Source of the DNA: Pseudomonas reactans
GTDB taxonomy: Bacteria; Pseudomonadota; Gammaproteobacteria; Pseudomonadales; Pseudomonadaceae
Direction: 5' to 3'
DNA length: 64,000 bases
NCBI RefSeq assembly: GCF_013385825.1
Contig: NZ_JACAPG010000012.1
Location: 120,298-184,297 of the forward strand
Shown here: one piece after another, positions 1 to 9,337 of the stretch
Layout of the letters: each line of letters begins with the position of its first letter
Position numbering within the stretch: the first letter of the stretch is position 1
Made by a program: the position numbers and the translations under genes
Notes under the pieces: model-generated
The model's input: the letters and a program-made list of their open reading frames with translations, nothing else
Told to the model about the DNA's origin: nothing
Database searches by the model: none

Positions 1-9
1 TGTGGCGAG

Positions 10-1185
10 TCAGGCCTTCTTACGACTCGCCATCGCCGTCACCGCATAACCAATACACGCCGCCAGAATCGATCCCGTCAAAATCCCCATCCGGTCCTCA
101 CCGGCAAACTCACTGGCACCCGGCACAAATGCCAGCGAACCGACAAAAAGGCTCATGGTAAAGCCGATGCCACACAGGATCGCCACACCAAACACCTGCC
201 CCCAGTTCGCGCCGCTGGGCAGGGCGGCAAGGCCGGTCTTGATCGCCAACCAGGTGAGGCCAAATACACCTACGGTCTTGCCGATCAGCAGGCCAGCGGC
301 GATGCCCATGGGCACGTGGTGGGTGAAGCTTTCCAGGCTGACGCCGGTCAGGGACACGCCGGCATTGGCGAAGGCGAACAGCGGCAAGATGCCGTAGGCC
401 ACCCACGGGTGCAAGGCGTGTTCCAGCGTAAGCAGTGGCGAGGGTTCGGCGTTTTTGGTGCGCATCGGGATGCAGAAGGCCAACGTCACACCGGCCAGCG
501 TCGCGTGGACACCACTCTTGAGTACGCACACCCACAGGATCAGCCCTATGATCAGGTACGGCCCGAGCTTGATGACGCCCAGGCGGTTCATGGCAATCAA
601 GGCAATCAAGCAGGCACCCGCGCCCGCCAGGGCAGCACCGGACAGGTCTGCGGAATAGAACACGGCAATCACGATGATCGCCCCCAAGTCGTCAATGATT
701 GCCAGGGTCATCAGGAACAGCTTCAGCGACACCGGCACACGCTTGCCCAGCAAGGCCAGCACGCCCAATGCGAAGGCGATGTCGGTGGCCATGGGGATCG
801 CCCAGCCGGAGAGTGCGGCAGGGTAGTCCTTGTTGATCGCCCAGTAGATCAGCGCCGGCACGACCATGCCGCCGATAGCGGCTGCGCCTGGCAGGACCAC
901 TTGCGAGGGCTTGGACAGGTGGCCGTCGAGCAACTCGCGCTTGACCTCCAGGCCGATCAGCAGGAAGAACAGGGCCATCAGGCCGTCGTTGATCCACAGC
1001 AAGGCCGGCTTGGCGATTTTCAACGCGCCGATCTGCGCCACCACCGGTACGTCGAGAAACGCAGCGTACAGGTGCGACAAAGGTGAATTGTTGATGATCA
1101 ACGCCAAGGCGGCAGCCGCGATCAACAACAGACCGCTGGCGGCTTCCAGCTGGAAGAAACGGGTAAAAGTGCTACGCAGAGGCAA
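10..1185 (-). CDS. nhaA: Na+/H+ antiporter NhaA
   Basis: Inner-membrane antiporter that exchanges cytoplasmic Na+ for external H+, used for pH and sodium homeostasis. The 391-residue product has the full family length and is almost entirely hydrophobic helices. The residues that bind the cation in E. coli NhaA have clear counterparts: Asp135 in MATDIAF and the Asp165-Asp166 pair in IIDDLGAI. The N-terminal part ([12 protein letters not shown]) and the C-terminal [15 protein letters not shown] are also typical. The gene is read toward the window edge and ends 9 bases inside it. It is transcribed away from the cysteine synthase homologue, with 216 bases between the starts. Nothing suggests a break. 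Confidence 0.96.
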   Translation of the reverse strand: MPLRSTFTRFFQLEAASGLLLIAAAALALIINNSPLSHLYAAFLDVPVVAQIGALKIAKPALLWINDGLMALFFLLIGLEVKRELLDGHLSKPSQVVLPGAAAIGGMVVPALIYWAINKDYPAALSGWAIPMATDIAFALGVLALLGKRVPVSLKLFLMTLAIIDDLGAIIVIAVFYSADLSGAALAGAGACLIALIAMNRLGVIKLGPYLIIGLILWVCVLKSGVHATLAGVTLAFCIPMRTKNAEPSPLLTLEHALHPWVAYGILPLFAFANAGVSLTGVSLESFTHHVPMGIAAGLLIGKTVGVFGLTWLAIKTGLAALPSGANWGQVFGVAILCGIGFTMSLFVGSLAFVPGASEFAGEDRMGILTGSILAACIGYAVTAMASRKKA

Positions 1186-1401
1186 GGGATGCTCTCCAAT
1201 CCAGATTCAATAGGTGGGTACCCTAACCCGTACCGTTAGTTGTTAAAACAAAAGTTATATTCTTATTTGTTATAAGCAGCTGTTTGGCATGACGTTGCGC
1301 CTAAGCCTAGCAATTGTGTGTCCGATTGAGTCGGTACTGTATCTGTGTGACACGTAGGAAACCCCCTAAAATCAGGGCTTACACCTTTAGAGAAACTCTC
1401 C

Positions 1402-2496
1402 ATGAGCGATCAACGTCCCTGGGCACGCGAAGCCATTCGTATCATTGAAGCAGACTTCCAGCGCAGCGCCGACACGCACCTGATCCCCTTGCCGCTGCCG
1501 GGGTTGCCGGGTATCGAGTTGTACTTCAAGGACGAGTCCAGCCACCCCACTGGCAGTCTCAAGCACCGACTTGCCCGCTCGCTGTTTCTCTATGCGCTGT
1601 GTAACGGTTGGCTCAAGCCGGGCGCGCCGGTGATCGAGGCCTCCAGCGGTTCGACGGCAATTTCCGAAGCCTACTTCGCGCGTTTGCTCGGTTTGCCGTT
1701 TATTGCGGTGATGCCGGCCACCACCTCCCAGGAAAAGATCGCGCAGATTGCCTTCTACGGGGGCAAGAGCCATCTGGTACAGGATCCCACGCAGATCTAC
1801 GCCGAATCCGAACGCCTGGCGCGGGAAAGTGGCGGTCACTTCATGGACCAGTTCACCTACGCCGAACGCGCCACTGACTGGCGGGCGAACAACAATATCG
1901 CCGAGTCGATCTTCCAGCAGATGCGCTTCGAGCAGCATCCGGAACCGAGCTGGTTGATCTCCAGCCCCGGCACTGGCGGCACCACCGCGACCCTCGGTCG
2001 TTATGTGCGTTATCGCCAGCATTGCACCCGCGTGTTGTGTGCCGATGCCGAGCGTTCGGTGTTCTTTGATTTCTATCAGAGTGGCGACGCCAGCTTGCGC
2101 CTGGACTGCGGTTCACGCATCGAAGGCATTGGCCGGCCACGGGTCGAGGCGTCGTTTCTGCCCAAGGTGATCGATGCGATGGTCAAGGTGCCGGATGCGC
2201 TGTCGCTGGCGGCCATGCACTACCTGGCCGAGCGATTGGGGCGGCGGGTCGGTGGTTCCAGCGGGACCAACCTGATCGGCGCTTTGGTGGCAGCGCAGCA
2301 GATGAGAGCGGCGGGGGAGTCGGGCTCGATCGTGGCGATCTTGTGTGATGGCGGTGAACGCTACGCCACGACTTACTACGATCAGACGTGGTTGGCAGGG
2401 CAGGGGTATGTGTTGGACGACTTGATTGCGGCCGTTGCGGCCAGTGTCGAGCGGGGCGAACCCTTGCCGGACAGCATCCTGCGCGCGAATATCTGA
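1402..2496 (+). CDS. PLP-dependent cysteine synthase family protein
   Basis: Fold-type II PLP enzyme of the cysteine synthase/cystathionine beta-synthase family. Lys54 in TGSLKHR is the predicted Schiff-base lysine and SSGSTA (81-86) the substrate/phosphate loop. A glycine-rich [11 protein letters not shown] segment in the middle would hold the PLP phosphate. It is longer (364 residues) than CysK/CysM (about 300), and the extra length is mainly C-terminal. Close relatives in pseudomonads are annotated only at family level and some longer members act as cysteine desulfhydrases, so either sulfide incorporation or release is possible. The gene stands alone, with an ATG start and a REP-like pair directly downstream. 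Confidence 0.85.
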   Translation: MSDQRPWAREAIRIIEADFQRSADTHLIPLPLPGLPGIELYFKDESSHPTGSLKHRLARSLFLYALCNGWLKPGAPVIEASSGSTAISEAYFARLLGLPFIAVMPATTSQEKIAQIAFYGGKSHLVQDPTQIYAESERLARESGGHFMDQFTYAERATDWRANNNIAESIFQQMRFEQHPEPSWLISSPGTGGTTATLGRYVRYRQHCTRVLCADAERSVFFDFYQSGDASLRLDCGSRIEGIGRPRVEASFLPKVIDAMVKVPDALSLAAMHYLAERLGRRVGGSSGTNLIGALVAAQQMRAAGESGSIVAILCDGGERYATTYYDQTWLAGQGYVLDDLIAAVAASVERGEPLPDSILRANI

Positions 2497-2513
2497 CACC
2501 CGGCAAAAACCAG

Positions 2514-2580
2514 TGTCGGAGCTGGCTTGCCTGCGATAGCGTCCTCAAGATCGCCATCGCCGGCAAGCCGGGCTCCTACA
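2514..2580. repeat. REP-like inverted pair, degenerate copy
   Basis: An imperfect inverted pair. The left arm (2515-2539) reads GTCGGAGCTGGCTTGC... and the right arm (2556-2580) is the standard ATCGCCGGCAAGCC...CTCCTACA. The left arm differs from the consensus at several positions, so this is an older copy. It fills the gap between the convergent cysteine synthase and oxidoreductase genes. Confidence 0.8.
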
Positions 2581-2590
2581 AGGGAACGTG

Positions 2591-4204
2591 TCAGGCCTCG
2601 ATGCCCAACATGTCCCGTGCCAACGCCTCGGCAATCCGAATCCCATCCACGCCCGCCGACAGAATCCCACCGGCATAACCGGCACCTTCCCCGGCCGGGA
2701 ACAGGCCTTTCACGTTCAGGCTCTGCATCGATTCGTTACGGGTGATCCGCAGCGGCGACGAGGTGCGCGTTTCAATACCGGTCAACACGGCGTCGTGCAG
2801 CGAATAACCCTTGATCTGCTTTTCGAACGCGGGCAGGGCTTCACGGATCGCTTCAACGGCAAAATCCGGCAAGGCCAGCGCCAAGTCGCCCAGGGACACG
2901 CCAGGCTTGTAAGACGGTTCCACACTGCCGATCGCCGTGGATGGCTTGCCCGCGATGAAGTCACCCACCAGTTGTGCTGGCGCCTCGTAGTTGCTGCCGC
3001 CGAGGACATAGGCGTGAGATTCCAGGCGTTCCTGTAGCTCGATACCCGCCAGCGGGCCACCTGGATAGTCCACTTCAGGCGTGATGCCGACCACGATGCC
3101 GGAGTTGGCATTGCGCTCGTTACGCGAGTACTGGCTCATGCCGTTGGTGACGACACGGCCTGGTTCGGAAGTCGCCGCGACCACGGTGCCGCCTGGGCAC
3201 ATGCAGAAGCTGTAGACCGAGCGGCCGTTCTTGGCGTGGTGCACCAGCTTGTAGTCGGCGGCGCCAAGTTTCGGGTGACCGGCGTATTTGCCCAGTCGCG
3301 CAGCGTCGATCAAGGATTGTGGGTGTTCGATACGGAAACCCACCGAGAACGGCTTGGCTTCCATGTACACACCACGACCGTGGAGCATGCGGAAGGTGTC
3401 GCGGGCGCTGTGGCCCAGGGCCAGGATCACGCGCTTGGACAGGATCTGCTCGCCGCCATCGACGACCACACCGTTCAACTGGCCGTCTTCGATCAGCACG
3501 TCGGTCACGCGCTGCTCGAAGCGCACTTCACCGCCGAGGGCGATGATCTGCTCGCGCATGTTCTCTACCACGCCGGTCAGGCGGAACGTACCGATGTGCG
3601 GCTTGCTGACGTAGAGGATCTCTTCCGGTGCACCGGCCTTGACGAATTCGTGGAGGACTTTGCGGCCGTGGAATTTCGGGTCCTTGATCTGGCTGTACAG
3701 CTTGCCGTCGGAAAAAGTCCCGGCGCCGCCTTCACCGAACTGCACATTGGACTCGGGGTTGAGCACGCTTTTGCGCCACAGGCCCCAGGTGTCCTTGGTG
3801 CGCTGGCGCACTTCCTTGCCGCGTTCGAGAATGATTGGCTTGAAGCCCATCTGCGCCAACAACAAGCCGGCGAAGATCCCGCACGGGCCGAAACCCACTA
3901 CGATCGGCCGCTCCGTCAGGCCTTGCGGCGCCTGGCCCACGACTTTGTAGCTGACATCCGGCGCCGGGTTGACGTTGCGGTCATCGGCAAACTTGAGCAG
4001 CAGGGCGGCTTCACCCTTCACGTTCAAGTCGATGGTGTAGATGAAGCACAGCTCCGAGGATTTCTTGCGGGCGTCGTAGCTACGCTTGAACAGGGTGAAA
4101 TCGAGCAAGTCATCACTGGCGATGCCCAGGCGCTGCACGATGGCGGGCCGCAGGTCTTCTTCGGGATGGTCGATGGGCAGCTTGAGTTCGGTGATTCGTA
4201 ACAT
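2591..4204 (-). CDS. NAD(P)/FAD-dependent oxidoreductase (COG2509 type)
   Basis: A 537-residue flavoprotein of the uncharacterised FAD-utilising dehydrogenase family. Residues 1-85 form a small N-terminal domain. A Rossmann dinucleotide-binding loop follows (VGFGPCGIFAG, from residue 103), and the end of the protein carries the second FAD contact (GLFPAGEGAGYAGGILSAGVDGIRIAEAL). The central GGEVRFEQRVTDV and LALGHSARDTF segments are typical of this family. The physiological substrate is unknown. The gene is single, and the start at 4204 gives the usual N-terminus MLRITEL. Confidence 0.85.
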   Translation of the reverse strand: MLRITELKLPIDHPEEDLRPAIVQRLGIASDDLLDFTLFKRSYDARKKSSELCFIYTIDLNVKGEAALLLKFADDRNVNPAPDVSYKVVGQAPQGLTERPIVVGFGPCGIFAGLLLAQMGFKPIILERGKEVRQRTKDTWGLWRKSVLNPESNVQFGEGGAGTFSDGKLYSQIKDPKFHGRKVLHEFVKAGAPEEILYVSKPHIGTFRLTGVVENMREQIIALGGEVRFEQRVTDVLIEDGQLNGVVVDGGEQILSKRVILALGHSARDTFRMLHGRGVYMEAKPFSVGFRIEHPQSLIDAARLGKYAGHPKLGAADYKLVHHAKNGRSVYSFCMCPGGTVVAATSEPGRVVTNGMSQYSRNERNANSGIVVGITPEVDYPGGPLAGIELQERLESHAYVLGGSNYEAPAQLVGDFIAGKPSTAIGSVEPSYKPGVSLGDLALALPDFAVEAIREALPAFEKQIKGYSLHDAVLTGIETRTSSPLRITRNESMQSLNVKGLFPAGEGAGYAGGILSAGVDGIRIAEALARDMLGIEA

Positions 4205-4310
4205 GACAGGATCCGGTAGGCGGCGGGCTCGGAGGCCGGCTGTTTTGCAAACCGGCGATTATAAGCCCCAATGGCGGTTTCCCGTCATGTTAAAACAGCA
4301 CGACGTGACG

Positions 4311-4982
4311 TCAGTCGTCGCGCGAGCCGCCGAACGATGCGCAGCCGCGCTGCACCTGGCCGTTGACGCGCAGCTCGGCGGTCATGTGTTGCAGGCTGCC
4401 GCTGACCGGGTCGACGCAACGCTGCGGGGCGACCCACAATTCCACGTGCTGGTTGTTGGCTTCGGTCATCAGGTTGAAGCGGCCGTCGCCGATTTGTTCT
4501 TCCACATAGGGCACCGCCAATGGCGGCTGGCCTTCGCGTTCCAGCACCAGGCCCTTGGCGGTGACATTCATCACCCAGGTCGGCTTGTGGCCGTTGGCGC
4601 GCAGGATCATGCGCTTGAAGTCCGGGTCGTCGCAGGCCGAGGTCGAGCGCTCGACGCGGTAGAGTTGTTGCAGGTCGACGCTACCCTGAGTGCCGCTGGC
4701 AACCCCGGAAAACTTGCCGCGCAGGTCGGCAAACAACGCACCTTGCTGGCCGGCCAGGGAGGCTGCTTCCTGCAGGATGCTGGTGCCGCCGGTGTCATTG
4801 ACCACGTAGTTGCGTTTGTCGCCACACGGCTGGAACAGCAGCTTGCCGCCGACCGCCGTGAGTTCGCCCTGCATGCGGGTCAGCCCGGCGATAGAAGGTT
4901 TGGCCGGATCGTTATCGAACATCTGGCAGGCGCCAAACAGGGGAAACAAGGCAAGTAGAGCAAGGGTATGGGCGGCACGCAT
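4311..4982 (-). CDS. COG3650-like putative lipoprotein
   Basis: Predicted exported protein of about 223 residues. The ATG at 4982 is preferred over the upstream one at 5000 because GGAG lies about nine bases ahead of it and the protein then begins with a compact signal peptide ending PLFGAC, so Cys19 could be lipidated (the -3 position is Phe, so the lipobox is imperfect). The body contains two similar beta-rich halves: one with CGDKRNYVVND and one with YVEEQIGDGRFNLMTEANNQHVELWVAPQRC. Four non-lipid cysteines could form disulfides. No function is known. It is a single gene between two unrelated minus-strand genes. Confidence 0.7.
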   Translation of the reverse strand: MRAAHTLALLALFPLFGACQMFDNDPAKPSIAGLTRMQGELTAVGGKLLFQPCGDKRNYVVNDTGGTSILQEAASLAGQQGALFADLRGKFSGVASGTQGSVDLQQLYRVERSTSACDDPDFKRMILRANGHKPTWVMNVTAKGLVLEREGQPPLAVPYVEEQIGDGRFNLMTEANNQHVELWVAPQRCVDPVSGSLQHMTAELRVNGQVQRGCASFGGSRDD

Positions 4983-5078
4983 GATCGGGTCTCCAGGCAA
5001 GTGCCGCCACGTTACGCAGGCCTGCGTCGCACCACAACCCCGCCCGCCAGCTTCAGGCGATTCTGACAGACAGCCTGA

Positions 5079-5678
5079 TCACCCCACGATAAAAGTCTGA
5101 CCGGTTTGCAGGCCTTCCACGCTTTTTGCGTAGGCCAATGCCACGTCGGCGCCCGGAGCCGGTTTGTAGCCACGGAAGTACGGCGCGTAGCTGTCCATGG
5201 CTTCAAGCAGGACCGTCGGGCTCACGGAGTTGATACGCAGTCCGCGCGGCAACTCGATCGCCGCGGCTTTGACGAAGGCATCGAGTGCGCCGTTGACCAG
5301 CGCCGCCGAGGCGCCGGTGCGGATCGGGTCGCGGTTCAGAATGCCACTGGTGAAGGTGAACGAGGCGCCATCATTGGCGTAATCGCGGCCGATCAGCAGC
5401 AGGTTGACCTGGCCCATCAGTTTGTCACGCAGGCCCAGTTCGAAATCGCTTTCAGTCATGTCGCCCAACGGTACGAAGTTCACGCTGCCCGCCGCACAGA
5501 CCAGGGCATCGAACTTGCCCGTCTGTTCGAACAGCTTGCGGATCGACGCGCTGTCGCTGATATCCACCTGGAAGTCGCCGCTGTTGCGGCCGATGCTGAC
5601 CACGTCGTGACGCTGAGCCAGTTCTGCCTTGACTGCCGAACCGACGGTGCCGCTGGCGCCAATCAATAGGATTTTCAT
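5079..5678 (-). CDS. Short-chain dehydrogenase/reductase-fold protein, atypical active site
   Basis: A 199-residue SDR-fold protein. GASGTVG (7-13) is the glycine-rich NAD(P) loop, Asp39 lies in the usual adenine-side position, and CAAG (61-64) corresponds to the NNAG motif. Ser111 is where the catalytic serine falls, but the expected YxxxK is absent: the stretch after it reads RTGASAALVNGALDAF. It may therefore bind nucleotide without standard SDR chemistry, or use other residues. Similar short SDRs next to LysR genes are common in Pseudomonas. It is divergent from the LysR gene starting at 5782, which probably controls it. Confidence 0.8.
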   Translation of the reverse strand: MKILLIGASGTVGSAVKAELAQRHDVVSIGRNSGDFQVDISDSASIRKLFEQTGKFDALVCAAGSVNFVPLGDMTESDFELGLRDKLMGQVNLLLIGRDYANDGASFTFTSGILNRDPIRTGASAALVNGALDAFVKAAAIELPRGLRINSVSPTVLLEAMDSYAPYFRGYKPAPGADVALAYAKSVEGLQTGQTFIVG

Positions 5679-5781
5679 GATGCTGTTCCTCCAGGGGTAA
5701 GTGAGGGTTCAGTCTAGAGTGGCTTTTTCTGTGAATAAACGCACTAATAGGCAACCTTTGGTTTTCAAATGGAAACAATCC

Positions 5782-6690
5782 ATGAGCGAGATGGATGACC
5801 TGGCGGCCTTCGCCGTGCTGATCGAAGCCGGTAGTTTTACCGTGGCCGCTGAGCAACTGGGCTGCAGCAAAGGGCAGTTGTCCAAGCGGATCAGCCAGTT
5901 GGAAGCACAGTTTTCCGTGGTGCTGCTGCACCGCACCACGCGAAAGCTCAGCCTGACCGCGGCCGGCGCAGCGTTGCTGCCCCAAGCCCAGGCATTGGTG
6001 GTGCAGGTGGATCGGGCGCGACAGGCATTGGCCCGGCTCAAGGACGACCTGGCGGGGCCGGTGCGCATGACGGTGCCGGTGTCGTTGGGCGAGACCTTCT
6101 TCGACGGGTTGTTGCTGGAGTTTTCCAAGCAATACCCGCACGTGCAGATCGAGCTGGAGCTCAACAACAGCTACCGCGACCTGGCGCGGGATGGCTTTGA
6201 CCTTGGCGTACGCTCAGGCGCGATCGAGAACGAGCGCCTGGTCGCCAAGCCATTGCTGGCCTGGCATGAGATGACCTGCGCCAGCCCGGCCTACCTTGAG
6301 CAGTATGGCGAGCCCCAAATGCCGGCTGATCTGGCCACTCACACCTGCCTGCTCAACAGCCATTACAGCGGTCGTGAAGAGTGGCTGTACCACCAGCAGC
6401 ACGAATTGCTGCGGGTGCGGGTCAGCGGCACATTTGCCTCCAATCACTACAACCTGTTGAAAAAGGCCGCGCTGGTGGGTGCCGGTATCGCGCGGCTGCC
6501 GTCCTATGTGCTTCCTGCAGAATTGGCTGACGGCCGCTTGCGCTGGCTGCTGCGCGATTATCAGACGCGGAGCATGCCTATGTACCTGGTTCATCCTTAT
6601 CAGGGCGGTTTACCGCGCCGCACCCAAGTGTTGGCCGACTACCTGGTGGATTGGTTCAAGCGCAGCGGCGAGGCGCTGGATCGGCTTTAA
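5782..6690 (+). CDS. LysR-family transcriptional regulator
   Basis: A 302-residue LysR regulator. The N-terminal winged helix-turn-helix is clear (DLAAFAVLIEAGSFTVAAEQ, then LGCSKGQLSKRISQLE), followed by the periplasmic-binding-protein-like effector domain. A GTG at 5701 would add 27 residues, but the ATG at 5782 is preferred: GGAAA lies six bases upstream and LysR proteins normally begin a few residues before this helix. It is divergent from the SDR gene with about 100 bases between starts, the usual arrangement for a regulator and its target. Its stop codon overlaps that of the convergent DoxX gene. Confidence 0.92.
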   Translation: MSEMDDLAAFAVLIEAGSFTVAAEQLGCSKGQLSKRISQLEAQFSVVLLHRTTRKLSLTAAGAALLPQAQALVVQVDRARQALARLKDDLAGPVRMTVPVSLGETFFDGLLLEFSKQYPHVQIELELNNSYRDLARDGFDLGVRSGAIENERLVAKPLLAWHEMTCASPAYLEQYGEPQMPADLATHTCLLNSHYSGREEWLYHQQHELLRVRVSGTFASNHYNLLKKAALVGAGIARLPSYVLPAELADGRLRWLLRDYQTRSMPMYLVHPYQGGLPRRTQVLADYLVDWFKRSGEALDRL

Positions 6691-7172
6691 GCACAGCGAC
6701 GGGCGATCAGATGATCGATGGACAGACGTCCCGGCCCTTTGGCCACAAGCAGTAATAGCAACGCGATCCAGGTGCCATGAGTCGGGTAGGCGTCCGGGTA
6801 GACGAACAGCTGGATCACCAGGGTCATACCGATCAGGGCCAAGGCCGAGAAACGTGTAGCAAAGCCCACCAGGATCAACACCGGGAAAAAGTGCTCGGCA
6901 AATGCCGCCATGTGCGCCGCGATTTCCGGTGACAGCAACGGCACGTGGTATTCGCTGCGAAACAGCGGCAATGTCGAGGCGGCTAATTTAGGCTCGCCGA
7001 GCTGGAAGGTGCCGCTGATCAAATCAATCGCGAAACCTTCGACTTTGGTTTGCCCGGATTTCCAAAACACAGCTGCAATGGAAAAACGCGCGAGAAACGC
7101 GATCAGGCTGTAAGGAACGTGTTCGAAAAGTGCGATGACCCGACTGATCAGGCACGACGGGCGAGTATTCAT
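6687..7172 (-). CDS. DoxX-family membrane protein of the bufferin operon
   Basis: Membrane protein of about 161 residues with four predicted helices, matching the DoxX family: an N-terminal RFSIAAVFWKSGQTKVEGF segment, then a helix around AAHMAAFAEHFFPVLILVGFATRFSALALI and a C-terminal helix before LSIDHLIARR. The ATG at 7172 gives the normal N-terminus; the longer reading from 7238 adds a hydrophilic stretch and lies within bufC. Start and bufC stop overlap by four bases, so the two are translationally coupled. DoxX proteins regularly accompany MNIO/DUF2063 genes and are thought to serve in redox maturation at the membrane; the exact role is not established. Confidence 0.85.
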   Translation of the reverse strand: MNTRPSCLISRVIALFEHVPYSLIAFLARFSIAAVFWKSGQTKVEGFAIDLISGTFQLGEPKLAASTLPLFRSEYHVPLLSPEIAAHMAAFAEHFFPVLILVGFATRFSALALIGMTLVIQLFVYPDAYPTHGTWIALLLLLVAKGPGRLSIDHLIARRCA

Positions 7173-7945
7173 GGCGATACCTTTTGTTCTGGATGTAAAT
7201 GAGTGATGGCGTTGTGGCTGATCAGCAGCGTCAGGCATTGGTGCAGGTCGAACTCGGCTGACGCTTCAAGCGCCTGTTCCACGGCTTTTTCCAAGGGCGT
7301 GCCATGGGCCAGGCTGTCGATAAACGCGACCGCGCCGTGGTCGATAGCAAAGACCTGAACCTCCAGGCCCTGACGCATGACCAGCGCACCCTGGGCGTGC
7401 CAGGGATTCAGCGTGGCCAGGCCACCTTCGATCTGATGCGCGGCCCAGATGGCCACCACCGCATAGGTGGAATTCAACGTGGCAAGGGAGGGATGCAGTT
7501 GCAGGCGCAACGTCCTCAGGTCAGTCTGGCCTTGCAGGGTCTGGAGAACCGCCTGCTGGTCCAAAGGCTGGGTATCCGCGGCGTGATAGGCACGCACACG
7601 CAAGCGTTCCAGCCGTGCGACATCGGCCAGGTAGGGCACGCTGGCGGCAGGCGCGAAGTCCTGGATAAACGCCGCGAACGCACTGCCATACTCGCTGATC
7701 AATGGGCTGGCGGGTGGGCAAGCCTGCACAAACAGGCCAGCCATGGCGCGAAAGAATTCGTCGCCGACCAGTTGCAGTGTCACGGGGTAGGCCGCCACCA
7801 ATGCGTTGATCAACGAACTGTGCACATTGTTGCGATACACCACAAAGCGGCTGGCAGGGTCGGCGCCATTGCTGCTGAACAGGCCATCTGGGCAGGACAG
7901 GTCCGGCGCTAACAAGGCCTCGGCAAAATCGTCATGCAGGCTCAT
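7169..7945 (-). CDS. bufC: BufC/HvfC-type MNIO partner protein (DUF2063)
   Basis: A 258-residue protein with the N-terminal DUF2063 domain ([37 protein letters not shown]) that is often labelled putative DNA-binding. In characterised RiPP systems its relatives are the partner subunit of the MNIO enzyme and help it take the precursor peptide. The C-terminal half (about 150-258) resembles a further partner domain and is more variable. Its start overlaps the bufB stop by four bases and its stop overlaps the DoxX start, so bufB, bufC and doxX form one tightly coupled unit. The DNA-binding label should not be trusted here. Confidence 0.88.
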   Translation of the reverse strand: MSLHDDFAEALLAPDLSCPDGLFSSNGADPASRFVVYRNNVHSSLINALVAAYPVTLQLVGDEFFRAMAGLFVQACPPASPLISEYGSAFAAFIQDFAPAASVPYLADVARLERLRVRAYHAADTQPLDQQAVLQTLQGQTDLRTLRLQLHPSLATLNSTYAVVAIWAAHQIEGGLATLNPWHAQGALVMRQGLEVQVFAIDHGAVAFIDSLAHGTPLEKAVEQALEASAEFDLHQCLTLLISHNAITHLHPEQKVSP

Positions 7946-8820
7946 GGGGTCACCTGCGACAGATGCCAGTCGGCCTGTTGAGCCTCGGCCAGCAGTACGC
8001 CGAACGCTGGCACCTGGTTATCTCGCTCGATCAGGGTCGCCACTGAACCGACGTGCGCCAGTACTTTTTCGTACAACTGCCACACGGCGTTGTCGATAGG
8101 TGCGCCGTGATCATCGATCAGCAGGCGATCACCGAGACTGTCGGTGTCTTCGGCAAAACCGGCCAGATGCATCTCGCCCACCGCGTGCAACGGCAAGGCA
8201 TCGATGTAGGCAAGTGGATCGCGCTGGTGGTTGATGCACGATACATAGACGTTGTTCACGTCCAGCAGCAAACCACAGCCGGTGCGGCGAATGATTTCGC
8301 TGATGAAGTCGGTCTCGTCCAGGGTTGAGCGCTGGAATTGCAGATAAGTCGACGGGTTTTCCAGCAGCATCGGGCGTTTGAGGGTGCTCTGCACTTGGTC
8401 AACGTGTTCGCATACCCGTTGCAGGGTCGCGCTGTCGTAAGCCAGGGGCAGCAGGTCATTGAGGAACACCGGGCCGTGGCTTGACCAGGCCAGGTGTTCG
8501 GAAAAAGAGTGGGGTTGATAGCGTTCGATCAGGGTGGCCAATCGTGCCAGATGGCCACGGTCCAGCGGGCCTTCGCCGCCGATGGACAGGCCTACGCCGT
8601 GCAAGGACAGCGGGTACTGTTCGCGGATCAACCCCAGGTAATGATGAAACGGGCCGCCGGCCACCATATAGTTCTCGGCGTGCACTTCAAAAAAACCGAT
8701 GTCGGGCGAGGTCTCCAGCACTTCAAGGAAATGCTCATGCTTGAGCCCCAGCCCGGCCCGGCGTGGGAGGCCGGGCGCCTGAGCCTGGGAGACGGCTTGC
8801 AGGGATGAAAGAGTCATCAT
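7942..8820 (-). CDS. bufB: MNIO-family enzyme BufB/HvfB (DUF692)
   Basis: Multinuclear non-heme iron oxidative enzyme (DUF692, TIM-barrel, 292 residues). Predicted metal ligands are visible in order: Glu49 (HAENY), His74 (SLHGVG), His109 (SEHLAW), Glu154 (LLENPS), Asp187 (LLDVNNVYV), His218 (EMHLAG) and His238 (DDHG). In studied bufferin systems this enzyme converts cysteines of the BufA peptide into thiooxazoles. The precursor gene bufA lies 23 bases upstream, which supports this assignment. Two adjacent ATG codons (8820 and 8817) could serve as start and no strong ribosome binding site decides between them. Confidence 0.92.
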   Translation of the reverse strand: MMTLSSLQAVSQAQAPGLPRRAGLGLKHEHFLEVLETSPDIGFFEVHAENYMVAGGPFHHYLGLIREQYPLSLHGVGLSIGGEGPLDRGHLARLATLIERYQPHSFSEHLAWSSHGPVFLNDLLPLAYDSATLQRVCEHVDQVQSTLKRPMLLENPSTYLQFQRSTLDETDFISEIIRRTGCGLLLDVNNVYVSCINHQRDPLAYIDALPLHAVGEMHLAGFAEDTDSLGDRLLIDDHGAPIDNAVWQLYEKVLAHVGSVATLIERDNQVPAFGVLLAEAQQADWHLSQVTP

Positions 8821-8843
8821 CAGTACTCAGGTTTTGCGAGGTT

Positions 8844-9140
8844 TCAGGACTTGGCGGTGAAGGCTGCTTCCTGGCCGAAACCGGTCGGCGAGGTGGAGCT
8901 TGGGGTCTTGAGGCAGGTGCCGGCCGGGACCAGTTTCCAGGCGTTGGCCTGATCTTTGGTTTTTGAGGTGCCGGCGCAGGAAGTACCAGCACCTGCGGCG
9001 CAATCGTTCTTGCCGGCTTCAGCGACGCCGAAGCATTTCTGCATGTCGTCGGCAGCGTGGGCGGTGGTAGCCAGGGTGGACAGGCTCAGGGCGGAACCGA
9101 GGGCCAGGACGAGGGTGGCGGCGGACAGTTTGGTAGTCAT
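8844..9140 (-). CDS. bufA: Bufferin precursor peptide BufA (DUF2282)
   Basis: A 98-residue exported peptide of the DUF2282 family. It has a signal peptide (cleavage likely after AHA, residue 29) and four cysteines in the mature part: Cys36 (QKCFG), Cys47 (KNDCAAG), Cys55 (GTSCAG) and Cys76 (AGTCLK), the canonical bufferin pattern. In characterised members, MNIO-modified cysteines allow periplasmic copper binding and protect cells from copper excess. Which cysteines are modified here is inferred only from family resemblance. GGAGA precedes the ATG by seven bases. It is the first gene of bufABC-doxX, and the adjacent modification genes are the main functional evidence. Confidence 0.9.
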   Translation of the reverse strand: MTTKLSAATLVLALGSALSLSTLATTAHAADDMQKCFGVAEAGKNDCAAGAGTSCAGTSKTKDQANAWKLVPAGTCLKTPSSTSPTGFGQEAAFTAKS

Positions 9141-9258
9141 GGTGTATCTCCAGCAGTGGGTTGAGAGGGCGGGCTTGAATGCCTGCTTGTACCACTAGAG
9201 AGGGCGGGGGGGAATTTGTTACACGTCAGCCGGAAAAAATGAAAATTATCAATAACCC

Positions 9259-9324
9259 TGTAGGAGCCGGCTTGCCGGCGATGGCATTTTCTTGGACGCC
9301 ATCGCCGGCAAGCCGGCTCCTACA
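9259..9324. repeat. REP-like inverted pair (class 1)
   Basis: Two 26-base arms in near-perfect inversion, TGTAGGAGCCGGCTTGCCGG... and its complement, separated by about 14 bases. The element lies between the bufA promoter region and the livF stop, and could act as a hairpin 3' of livF. Same family as the elements at 23131, 29865 and 34918. Confidence 0.93.
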
Positions 9325-9337
9325 ATGGTTTGTTTCT

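Noticed and set aside
9259..9324. Possible CRISPR-like repeat
   Set aside because: The repeated units are inverted pairs without regular spacers and are spread between genes; they are REP-like elements.
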